Assembly: GCA_946902875.1 (NCBI GenBank)
Contig: OX336342.1
Span: forward strand, 13,881,523 to 13,945,522
DNA: 64,000 nucleotides
Source: Nematopogon swammerdamellus
Taxonomy: Eukaryota > Arthropoda > Insecta > Lepidoptera > Adelidae
Direction of reading: 5' to 3'
Below the pieces are notes generated by a model. The model did no database searches. It was not told the DNA's origin and worked only from the letters and a program-made list of their open reading frames with translations. How positions within the stretch are numbered: the first letter of the stretch is position 1; each line of letters opens with the position of its first letter. Below are positions 50,209 through 59,275 of this stretch, one piece after another. Made by a program: the position numbers and the translations under genes.

Positions 50209-50430
50209 GTTGGCGAGAGATATGAAAAAAATTCAACAACCGTATACAGTGAACGATGTCCACATACAATCTCTTAAATACTAAAGGCCGCTTGTCACCG
50301 ACAATCTGCTACACATACTGTATCAGTGACGATAGTGATGGATGTTGAACACGAAACTGTATCTGTATCGTTATAGCATCATCAAAGATTGTCAATAGGT
50401 AAATTAAGAGTTCACAATAAGAAGTGTACT
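50209..50430 (-). promoter_or_regulatory. Region upstream of the sphingomyelinase start
   Basis: About 220 bp between the start codon and the first dispersed repeat. It should hold the promoter and 5' UTR. I see no clear TATA box or initiator and make no finer call. Confidence 0.35.
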
Positions 50431-50745
50431 GTGTGGGGCCGGTACCTAAAAAGAATAGCACCACTGCATCTCTCCCCGTGCATGACGTAAAAGACGACTA
50501 ATGGATAAGGACAAGATGCCGTGATAAAGGGCGACAGGCTAGGCACCTCTCACCTTGGAACGGTCCTTCCACCGAGTCATGCAGCAGGTGGGTCTTCGAG
50601 CCTTACTTGCTCCTTGATGGTTATCTTGTCTGAATACTTTGCTAAACGTGGCCGTTGTGCTGTAATTTACAAGAGTACCTGCAGCACAACTCCGATTACT
50701 CTGCTTGCCCCGATTGACGGGATGCAGCGTTTGGTATGTATATAA
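50431..50745 (-). repeat. Dispersed repeat B, minus-strand copy
   Basis: Reverse complement of the family at 21775-22078. It opens GTGTGGGGCCGGTACC, contains GTAAAAGACGACTAA and GTAATTTACAAGAGTACCTG, and ends near GACGGGATGCAGCG. Confidence 0.78.
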
Positions 50746-50841
50746 CAAGAAACGGGACTAAAACCTTTTCAGTGGTGAAATTGGCTCGGCTTCGAGATTA
50801 GCCACCAAATCAGTGTACTGTAAAAATGTGTTTATACCAAG

Positions 50842-51112
50842 TGTCCCCAACATTCAACATCAAGCGGGAACCAGGGTGTGGGCCAGTGTATGACTACCCA
50901 GTGAAAAATAAGAAAAAAAATCGGAGCCATGTTTTTTTTAATTATATAAGCATTTTATTGAAAAACATAGAAAATTAACATCTTATAATTTTTTTTTACG
51001 TAATATTACTACAAATTTGCTAATATTACTGTTATAATTTTTCCCTGGTTAGTCGTAAACTGGCCCACTCCCTGATTCCTGCGTAACGTTGAATTTTGAG
51101 ACAACCTAATAT
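50842..51112. mobile_element. MITE, ~270 bp
   Basis: GTGTCCCCAACATTCAACAT at the left pairs imperfectly with AACGTTGAATTTTGAGACAA at the right. Both halves carry GGGAACCAGGGTG/CTCCCTGATTCC and a GACTAACCAGGGA block. A half copy of the same repeat lies at about 25050-25130 in Aralar intron 6. Confidence 0.65.
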
Positions 51113-51903
51113 AGAAGCGAAGGTTACTTTTTTATACATTTTGAACTTTGTTTCCAACAGGTAAGAAATACAAATGTGTAACATTTAATTCTAACAGAAT
51201 AACAATAGTCAATAACAGGTTATTTTATTTTGCCAGTGAATGACATCACTATCAGTGGTGGCCCACTAAAGGCCTGCACGCTATCAAAATGAATATCATT
51301 ATTGCAATACGGGCGAAATATTTAGAATTTTCGTTCATATTTCACGCTTCAAACGATTTCTTATCATAATTGTGTGCCTATCAATCAAATTATATTTATC
51401 TTTGCCTTCACATCTATTTCAACTATCTATGTATAGCCATAGCGATTAAGGTGTTGGTTCTGGTGAGCAAATTTTCCTTCATTCTTTTGAATAATAATAA
51501 TAATACACTTTCCTACGACGCACACTTATTTTTTACAGAATGTAATTTATTTATGTGCGGCATCACTTGTCATTCCTAGTGTTTAAACATTTTTCTTCAC
51601 AGAAAATAATTAAAATTAAGAAGATTGAATATCAAACTCTTGCTTTATTATATATCGCGCGCCCACGCTCATGCATTAGCTAAAAAATATCTGGAAAAAA
51701 TTGGATAAAAACCAAATGCATTGAAACTGCATTTCTTCTCTGCTTTTCTTCAAGAATAGTAAACAAGACAATGCATGGAATTGTGGTGACGATTTGTGGA
51801 GCATTGCTTGATAGGAATGAAATAAATTTGTTTCATTTTGCCATCAATCTATGTAAAACGATATAGAAGAAGGAATAAATAACATAATTGTATGCCATAA
51901 AAA
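51113..51903. other. AT-rich intergenic sequence
   Basis: Between the sphingomyelinase promoter side and the NMD3 3' end. No gene, RNA or recognisable repeat. Poly(A)-like hexamers on the minus strand may serve NMD3. Confidence 0.45.
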
Positions 51904-51909
51904 TTTATT
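51904..51909 (-). terminator. Poly(A) signal AATAAA of NMD3
   Basis: TTTATT on the plus strand, 17 bp past the NMD3 stop codon. It is an unusually short distance but canonical in sequence; a second TTTATT lies further downstream near 51646. Confidence 0.5.
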
Positions 51910-51925
51910 CCCAACAAACGACTGA

Positions 51926-54900
51926 TCATGACGTGTCTTCTGCATCGCCCATATCCACATCTTCAATAGTGAGGTCATCCAGCATCTCCGCTAGAGAGAT
52001 GCGAGGCGCTCCGTCCTCGTCGGGCTCCACCGGGACGCACGACGCTGCCTTGAAAATGTTCACGTGTTGCCGCAGCGCTTCGTCCTCCTCCAGATCGTCC
52101 AGGAACTCATTGTAGGCACTGCACATGTGAAAAAATCTGTTAAGTGCGAGTTTTACTCGCGCACGGAGGTTTCCGTATCTAAAAAAAATCGTAACCAAGG
52201 AAATAACAACGGTAACCAAGGAAGTAACCGTAACCTTGGAAACAATCAGAACCGTGGTAACAATTATGTCCACAAATGCAACATAAACAAAGATGTCATA
52301 TTTTAAAATCAAATATGTCAATGTGAAAACTGTCATGAAAAAATAAAAAACCAAAATGAAATTGATTTCGAAAAAGTAAATATTCAAGAATATCTATCCG
52401 CTATTATCATGCACTGTAAACATGCAATGTATAAAAGCCTGTGGCGCCATCTATTATTCAATAGTGTGACTAATCTATTTTATTGAATGTTTCTTGTATG
52501 GGAGCCCCCTTAATTTTAAACATTTTCTTATTTTTCTTATTTGTTGTTATATCCGCCATAGTAACGCATATTCTGTGAAAATTTCAATGGGCTACCTATT
52601 ACGTTTCAAGAGATACAGCCCTCGGACAGACGGCGGAGGCTTAGTAATAGGCTTCCGTACGGGATACGGAAACCTAAAAAGTATATAACAGTATGTAACA
52701 ATATATAACCCTCAGAGCGGTCCGAGAGGGAGGGAGGATGAACCGCTCACCGATCGATATCTCTGACAACCTTGGCATGAATATGGACTTGAAATGCTCG
52801 AAGTGTGGGAAACAATATAAGCGAAAAATCTGGCTAGAAAAGCACGTGAAGGAGAAACATAGCGACAGTGAAGCAGGGCAGAAAGCGCCTGTAAGTTCTC
52901 CACCTGACACTATTGACAGAGTACAACCTCACACGTCACAAAGTGTTGCGCAACCTTCCTCTCACCATGAAGCATTTTCGCCCAGAGACCGACTAAGCTT
53001 ACCGAGCATATCCGAGACCACTTGGAAGCAACATGATCGATGCCTAGCCGAAAGACTTGACCTCCCAGGCTGCAGGCAGAGTCCCGAAGATCAGCTGTAT
53101 GACTTCCAGGGAACAATTTACAATTACTTCTCCGAATTGTACCCTGTTCGCTATCACCACAACCCAATGGAAAGAGAAAACACTTTCAAAGCAAAGCTTA
53201 GGAGAAGGAAGAGAGAGTTGATAAAGCAGCTAAGGAAGGCTAAAGCCTCAGGAGACAGAAATCTATGCCACCAATTAGCCAGAGCGATGAGATCTATCCT
53301 AAAACTCATCCAGAAAGTATCTGAGCAAATTACGGTTGCTGGCAATGAATTTCGAAAGGCTCAGAATATAGCAGCTTTCGAGAAGAACCCCTTTTATTTC
53401 GCCAAAAAAGCTTTTAAGGAACAGCAGGGTACAATTAGGTTAAGTACGGACGAGATGTTCAACTACTTTAAATCCACATATACCACCCCGGAGGCAGATA
53501 TAACTTACAGGGATCCACCAGCTCCAAAACCCAAAGAACCTGCTCTAGCATTTGATGCTGATTCACCGACGATGGAAGAGCTGGAATACCACATAAAAAG
53601 GAAACCAAATAGTTCCGCCCCGGGACCCGATGGCATACCATACATCATATACAAAAAATGTCCATCAGTGCGGAAACACATGTTGAACATCTACAAAAGA
53701 ATTTGGACGAACAGAGAAGTGCCAGACTGTCTTGGTAAAGCCGTGTTTGTTCTTCTACCAAAAAAGAAAGAAGTTACTGATCCCAAGGATATTAGACCTA
53801 TAGCCCTTACGAACACAATTTCGAAAATATTCTTCTCCATTATACAGGCCAGACTACTCAAACACATGTGTACCAACGACTACTTACCGAAGAAGTACCA
53901 AAAAGGTTTTCTCCCAAGAGTTGCAGGGTGCCTCGAACATAATTCTTTGCTGACTGAATGTCTTAGAGATGCAAGGAAGAATGAGAGACAATTAACTGCC
54001 ACGTGGTTAGACTTTGAAAACGCCTTCGGTTCGGTGCGCCATGAGTTACTATTAAAGGCGCTAGAGTGGTATAATGTGCCACCTCTGATCTGTAATATAA
54101 TAGCCTCCTACTACAAAAAACTTTCCTTTGTAATACAAGTAAAAGGCGAAACGGAGAAGACACCGGAAATTCGTTACGGCATAGGACTTTTCCAGGGTTG
54201 CTGCCTCTCTCCTGTCACATTTAACATTGTTATCAACATTCTAATTGATACGCTTGTCGTAAAAGAAAAGAAATGGGGATACAGGTTCAAATATGGAGAC
54301 ACATATATGGCGGCCATCCTGGCATTTGCGGATGATATTACGCTGTTAACCCGCAATCCAAAACAAAATCAGTCGCTTCTTAAGGTGGTGGATGACTATT
54401 GTGAATGGACCAAAGGGATGAAGATAAAACCAGCGAAGTGCTACTGTTTGAGCTTAACCAGGAAAGGTTCAAAGTTTACCTCGAGCAATCCAGGTTTGAC
54501 AGTAGCCGGAAAACCAATCGCAACCGTGGCTGATGAAGCTCCTTTTAAATTCTTGGGCAAAAGGATCACCAGCAGAGGAAAGGAGCATCCTACTGATGAT
54601 ATTGTCCAACTTTTCGAAGAGAGCCTCCGCCAAACTGACAATCTTCCCCTCCTGGGTACACAAAAGGCATGGATTTACGATAACTACCTGACATCAAAAC
54701 TTTCATGGCCATTTCTCGTCTACGACTTCACAAAGCAAAACCTGACTAAATTAGACTCGTATGTGACCAGATTCCTGAAATCATGGTTTGGACTGGCTCA
54801 CCCGGCTGACTCGTCAACGCTATACAGATCTCACAATAACTTTGGACTGAACATTAAGAAACCGTCGATATTTTATCAAAAGGCGAGAATAGCCAAACGA

Positions 54901-57167
54901 TGTATACTCAAAGACTCCAATGATAGCGCTATTCAAGCCTTACCCAACACATCACTATCAGATGAACTGGAATCGAGACTCGACTTCTACAAATCATTCC
55001 AAGTTGGTACATGCACCAATAGATCTGGATTGGGCATAGAAACAGCAAAGTCTGATAAAGAAATACTGAAAGGTTTTGCTCAGGAGGACATGGAACAAGG
55101 CTTCAAACTTCACGCCTTAAACCTAGAAATGCAGAATGATTGGCTAACAGTGGGTGACTTCTGCATCCCTCCTGCATTGAAGTGGAAATCCATAATATAC
55201 AACTGGTCCCCTGAGCTGCTTAAGTTCTACTTAAATGCATTCCAGCTTACTCTCCCCGACCCGAGTAACCTAGTTAGATGGGGGAAATCTACAAATAAAC
55301 TATGCCCGTCATGTAAGGAGTTCGTAGGCACGGCCAAACATTTGTTATGCGGATGCAAAATACTACTTGAGCGAGGCCAGTATTCCTACCGTCATGATAA
55401 AGTCCTCCAAATCATCAGAGAGGCCATCAACCTGTCAATTGCACGGACCAGGAAAGGGCAAACCAGTAGCGGCTTCCAGAAGGTCAACTTTGTGAAACCT
55501 GGAGCCAATAAGCTGCCCAAAGATAGGACTAAACCTTCTTCAATTTTGGGAGCAGCAAAGGATTGGGAATTGTTGATGGACACACATGAGAAGCATTACC
55601 AAATGCCTTCGGAAATCTGTACCACAGCATTAAGACCGGATATACTCATATTCTCAAAAGCGACAAAGCATGTAGTACTTGTTGAACTTACAGTTCCATG
55701 GGAAAGTAACATACCGAAGGACCACAACATCAAACTTAACAAGTACTGCAACTTAGTAGACCGGATTGTGAGAAACGGATTCAAGACTGATCTCTTCGCT
55801 GTGGAAGTCGGAGCAAGGGGACTACCAGCGAAGTCGCTCTACAGTCTCTTCAAGAATCTAGGGCTCCCAAGATCGACGCTAAGCTCATATATGGAGAGAG
55901 CTTCGAAAACGTCACTGGAAGCATCCTACAGAATATGGATAGGTAGAGAGAGGGAGGTCGAGAGCGGGACTGATGGTTTCCCCGCGTCCTAGTCAACGCA
56001 GACTAGCTGACGAGGGCTTGAAGCGAGCCGAAACGTGAAGCATGCGCGGGAAATTTAGAGTGGCCACTCGCTAGTCCCGGCCTCGATTAATACCCTCCTC
56101 TACTGCCGATGGGCCCGGATATGTTCGGTGAAGCCATCGTAAGCTTAGATCCACACCTTCAAACAGCTGCATTACAAAGATACAAATGAAACTAACAGGA
56201 TATCCTAATTACATAAACATCAATGTATGCCTATCTAGCAAACCAACCTAACAAAGTAAAGAGAAAAATGTTACTGACCATCTTCAACTGGAGACAGATT
56301 GTAATAACAGGACAGGAGGTCAGAAAGTCTAACTGCACTCGCTCTCTACCGAAATCGCCCAATAAGCTATGAAAGTGTACCAGTTTATCTCATTCACAAC
56401 TGAATAGGCACAAATCACAACATTGTGTAGGTAATTTGATCAATTTATATTGCAGGCATTCACTGTTGATTTTGTATTTGTATTTATTTATTTATATGCT
56501 GTCAAGATGAACAGAACACCGTCATTGCCGGCCAACTAGGCAAAGCCTGTTCTAGTAACATCATAAAAAATTTTATAAATTTGTTTTTATCATTATAAAC
56601 ATCAATTAATTTACTTTTAAAAACAAAATACACACGCTGTATCCCTACAATCGGGGTAAGCAGAGTAATCTGTGTTCTGCTGCAAGTCCTCTTGTAAATT
56701 ACAGCACAACACCGACTACCACCTTTAGCAAAAGGACAAGATAACTAGCAAGCAACAAGTAAGTCACGAAGACCCACATGCTACATGACTCTGTGGAAGG
56801 ACCGTGCCAAGGTTAGAGGTGGCTAGCCTGTCCCTTTTAGCACGGCACCTTGTCCTTATCCCTTAGTCACCTTTTACGACACACACGGGGATAGATGCAG
56901 TGCAAAATACATAACAAATAAAATTATGGTTAAAATGATTAAACTAGCATTGCTCTAGCCATTTGAAGAGGTACAAATACTAACTCATTATTGGAGTCCA
57001 AGTCTTCATGTAACTCTTCAGCCATATGCTTAAGTTTCCAGTTGCGAGCTCTCCTGCGCGCCGAGCGATCGCCGTAGTGCTTCTTCACCAGCAGCACATC
57101 GGGGATGGTGCTCCTGTCCAGCTTGTCCAAGTTGGGATCGTTCACATTGGAGTCGCCCAAGTTATAT
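51926..57167 (-). CDS. Nmd3: NMD3, 60S ribosomal export adaptor (C-terminal part; gene runs off the window)
   Basis: Two exons are seen: 56985-57167 and 51926-52118. They join in phase (a GA/T aspartate codon) and end in TGA. The first encodes LDRSTIPDVLLVKKHYGD and RARNWKLKHMAEE; the second encodes YNEFLDDLEEDEALRQHVNI and GAPRISLAEMLDDLTIEDVD. These acidic blocks are the well-conserved C-terminal region of NMD3, where the leucine-rich export signal recognised by CRM1/XPO1 lies. NMD3 binds the nascent 60S subunit and bridges it to the exportin. All upstream exons (N-terminal zinc-binding and eIF5A-like regions) must lie beyond position 64000 or were not recognised. The last intron (4.9 kb) holds an intact RLE retrotransposon in antisense. 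The preceding intron is at least 6.8 kb. Confidence 0.9.
52130..52690 (+). repeat. LINE-tail-like interspersed repeat
   Basis: GTTAAGTGCGAGTTTTACTC, then GCGCACGGAGGTTTCCGTA, and at the end AAGAGATACAGCCCTCGGACAGACGGCGGAG-type text closing with TTCCGTACGGGATACGGAAACC. This is the style of lepidopteran LINE 3' ends. A (AACCAAGGAA/TAACAAC)n simple repeat lies at 52193-52265. The RLE retrotransposon begins at or just after its right end. Confidence 0.55.
52691..56160 (+). mobile_element. Full-length RLE-type non-LTR retrotransposon, copy 1
   Basis: One long ORF with a ~170-bp 3' UTR ending CACACCTTC at 56160. The 3' end is fixed by comparison with the copy ending at 59276 on the other strand and the fragment ending at 47722. 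No poly(A) tail follows. The 5' end is uncertain because no second full copy is present; the leader before the ATG is at most about 50 bp. It sits in the last intron of NMD3, antisense to it. Confidence 0.85.
52738..55992 (+). CDS. RLE-type retrotransposon polyprotein (zinc finger, RT, CCHC, endonuclease), intact
   Basis: 1,084 codons without a stop. A C2H2 finger lies at residues 20-41 (C20, C23, H36, H41) for DNA contact. The reverse transcriptase follows: SSAPGPDGIPYIIYKK (~fingers), GIGLFQGCCLSPVTFNIVIN (palm) and the catalytic AFADDITLL at 529. A zinc knuckle CPSC...H...C..C spans 856-873. The C-terminal restriction-like endonuclease has RPDILIF (D968) and VVLVELTVPWE (E983) followed by K residues, the PD-(D/E)XK pattern. 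This order is that of R2, R4, NeSL and Hero elements, which prime reverse transcription at a nick they cut. Unlike R2 it is not in rDNA. Copy 2 shares 951 codons with about seven replacements, so transposition was recent. ATG 52738 is the first in frame and precedes the finger. Confidence 0.93.
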   Translation: MNRSPIDISDNLGMNMDLKCSKCGKQYKRKIWLEKHVKEKHSDSEAGQKAPVSSPPDTIDRVQPHTSQSVAQPSSHHEAFSPRDRLSLPSISETTWKQHDRCLAERLDLPGCRQSPEDQLYDFQGTIYNYFSELYPVRYHHNPMERENTFKAKLRRRKRELIKQLRKAKASGDRNLCHQLARAMRSILKLIQKVSEQITVAGNEFRKAQNIAAFEKNPFYFAKKAFKEQQGTIRLSTDEMFNYFKSTYTTPEADITYRDPPAPKPKEPALAFDADSPTMEELEYHIKRKPNSSAPGPDGIPYIIYKKCPSVRKHMLNIYKRIWTNREVPDCLGKAVFVLLPKKKEVTDPKDIRPIALTNTISKIFFSIIQARLLKHMCTNDYLPKKYQKGFLPRVAGCLEHNSLLTECLRDARKNERQLTATWLDFENAFGSVRHELLLKALEWYNVPPLICNIIASYYKKLSFVIQVKGETEKTPEIRYGIGLFQGCCLSPVTFNIVINILIDTLVVKEKKWGYRFKYGDTYMAAILAFADDITLLTRNPKQNQSLLKVVDDYCEWTKGMKIKPAKCYCLSLTRKGSKFTSSNPGLTVAGKPIATVADEAPFKFLGKRITSRGKEHPTDDIVQLFEESLRQTDNLPLLGTQKAWIYDNYLTSKLSWPFLVYDFTKQNLTKLDSYVTRFLKSWFGLAHPADSSTLYRSHNNFGLNIKKPSIFYQKARIAKRCILKDSNDSAIQALPNTSLSDELESRLDFYKSFQVGTCTNRSGLGIETAKSDKEILKGFAQEDMEQGFKLHALNLEMQNDWLTVGDFCIPPALKWKSIIYNWSPELLKFYLNAFQLTLPDPSNLVRWGKSTNKLCPSCKEFVGTAKHLLCGCKILLERGQYSYRHDKVLQIIREAINLSIARTRKGQTSSGFQKVNFVKPGANKLPKDRTKPSSILGAAKDWELLMDTHEKHYQMPSEICTTALRPDILIFSKATKHVVLVELTVPWESNIPKDHNIKLNKYCNLVDRIVRNGFKTDLFAVEVGARGLPAKSLYSLFKNLGLPRSTLSSYMERASKTSLEASYRIWIGREREVESGTDGFPAS
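56631..56902 (+). repeat. Dispersed repeat B
   Basis: It carries CGGGGTAAGCAGAGTAATC, TGTAAATTACAGCACAACAC and CACCTTTTACGACACACACG, as in 21775-22078. It lies between the RLE element and the NMD3 exon at 56985. Confidence 0.78.
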
Positions 57168-57211
57168 CTGGCGAAACAACATGAAGGAAAACGTTCTAAA
57201 TTTATTATCAA

Positions 57212-57600
57212 ATCAAATCAAAATCAAAATATGTTTATTGCCTTTTATAAAATTTTGCAAAAGGTACAACTTAACCTCCAGCCAACCTTTGGGTTATCAT
57301 GAATGAGTGTGGAGTGGCAGAGAACAAATAAGAATGATGTTGATAATTTTTACAAATTATAAAACATAAATATAAATAAATAGATAAAAATATATAAATA
57401 AAAACACGAATAAAATATACAGAGAAAACTAACATTAGACTCTAATCCATAAATAGCGAGTAATTTATCGTTCGAGAAAGTGAGACAGTATACGCTTTTT
57501 AAACATAAACAACGACTGCGATAGACGAATTTCGAGGGGAAGCGAGTTCCACATACGTGCCGCATTCACGGCGAAGGAGTCAGAGTAAGAAGTGGATGTA
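57212..57600 (-). pseudogene. CR1/Jockey-superfamily LINE 3' fragment
   Basis: On the minus strand: SDSFAVNAARMWNSLPLEIR, then LSQSLFMFKKRILSHFLER and a stop. This is the common C-terminal end of LINE ORF2 proteins of this group. The 3' tail is (TTTGATTTGAT)-like, at 57212-57230. It is 5' truncated. Located in NMD3's upstream intron, 45 bp from the exon. Confidence 0.75.
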
Positions 57601-58219
57601 TTATTATGTTAGTATATGTTTAATAAAATTTTAAAAAACCATACATAGAAAGTTACAATTGGAAAAAAAACCCCATAGATCAAAACATATATGTTGCTAT
57701 GATGATTATCTACGGTGTTATGCAAACGTTAATTGCCATTTAATCTAATCAACATTTACTTTTTCACAAACAACCCAGCTATTACATATCTTTCTGATTT
57801 TCTTCAGAGCTTCAAATAGATCCATAGAATGATTTCTTCATTCTCTTAAGAAGACAAATTGGCCTAATCGTTTACATGAAATGTATTTATTTTATTTAGA
57901 TTTTTTTTTTCAATTATTGACAAATTTATTAAGAGCGCAAACAACCTATTACAAACCGTCTGTATAGTGCTGTGTCTATTAAGTAGTTAGTTACAACATA
58001 TTGTAATCAAATACGTTACAAAACCCTGCGAAGTTTCTAGCTGGCTCTTCTTTGTGGGTGTAATGGTGGGTCCATACTGTACTGTACTGACTGTAAAAAA
58101 ATTACTAATTTAAGTGTAGTGTACTACCACACCAATGATGAATATAGAATACTCAAAATCTTAATCGTCTATTTTTTTTATCAAAATAAATATGTGTGTG
58201 TAATAAAATAATAATGCTA
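57601..58219. other. AT-rich intron sequence of NMD3
   Basis: No exon, repeat match or RNA recognised. Confidence 0.45.
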
Positions 58220-58636
58220 TACTCCGTTCATCCTAGCAACTAATGCCGAGCGGTTTCTCGCTCTCGCAACGGTTATTACTCTTCTTTACACAGGACACAA
58301 CATTGTGTTTGTGAGTCATAGATGTATGCGTAAGTCATCTCAAAACCATATCGGCGCGTGCGCCGCTGCGCCTGGGAGTTAGTGTTGCGTTTTTATTCTG
58401 ACAAGGTTTCAGGCACCCAGGTGCAGTCGGCCGGTCAGTCGACGCATTACAATCAGTTATTATGACGCCTTTCCTAGGCGTCATAATAATAAAATTGTTT
58501 TGCATATTTTTCACGTGTTGTTTTTCACAAAAACTGAATGGCACTATGCAATTCATGCATGCAACACTCACAAGAAAATTACGTTACTCACTTTATAATA
58601 AATGCGAAAGTATATTGTTTCTTTGTTTGTTTGGTC

Positions 58637-59080
58637 ATACATAACTCGAGAACCACTGGTGCTAGACCCATCGTGTTGGTACTGAAACTTCAGGTCCCGG
58701 TGAGATCTATCCATCTGTCACACTAGCACTAGTGGTTCTCGAGTTATGGCCAAAACAAAAGTTCACGTGACAGATGGATAGATCTCACCGAGACCTGAAG
58801 TTTGAGTACCAACACGATGGGTCTAGCACCAGTGGTTCTCGAGTTATGACCAAAACAAAAGTTCATGTGACAGATGGATAGATCTCACCGAGACCTGAAG
58901 TTTGAGTGCCAACACGATGGGACTAGCACCAGTGGTTCTCGAGTTATGACCAAAACAAAAGTTCACGTGACAGATGGATAGATCTCACCGAGACCTGAAG
59001 TTTGAGTACCAACACGATGAGTCTAGCACCGGTGGTTCTCGAGTTATGATCAAAACAAAAGTTCACGTGACAGATGGATG
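58637..59080 (+). repeat. 100-bp tandem repeat, four units, preceded by an inverted unit
   Basis: AGTGGTTCTCGAGTTATG recurs with a strict 100-bp period (junctions at 58740, 58840, 58940, 59040). Units also share AAAACAAAAGTTCACGTGAC, GATGGATAGATCTCACCGAG and CAACACGATGGGTCTAGC. The segment 58637-58712 is the same unit in reverse orientation, so the array starts with a head-to-head pair. Units differ by only a few bases. Confidence 0.9.
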
Positions 59081-59275
59081 GATATCATAAATCTACGTGA
59101 GGATAGCAGCGGCAGTGACGAGGACCTCTGTGACGTGGGGGAATCATCAGACAGTGATGAATATGGAATTACCCGGTATTACGGCACTGGGTTAACTTAT
59201 CCACCTACAATAGAACGAACAGCTGTAGCGGTGGCTGAAGTAAGTAGATTAGGCACAAAATTTAAATAATATATA

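Noticed and set aside
52064..52306. Asn/Gly-rich 80-codon frame
   Set aside because: Translation of an (AACCAAGG/TAACAAC)n simple repeat, antisense to the NMD3 last exon.
52738..55992. R2 element inserted in 28S rDNA
   Set aside because: Flanks are NMD3 intron sequence and interspersed repeats, with no rRNA similarity.
58731..59080. CRISPR-like array
   Set aside because: Units are contiguous 100-bp repeats without distinct spacers, in a eukaryotic transposon.
59078..59269. piggyBac transposase N-terminus
   Set aside because: Only the acidic composition fits; no catalytic region or TTAA flank was found, so it is mentioned only as an open frame.
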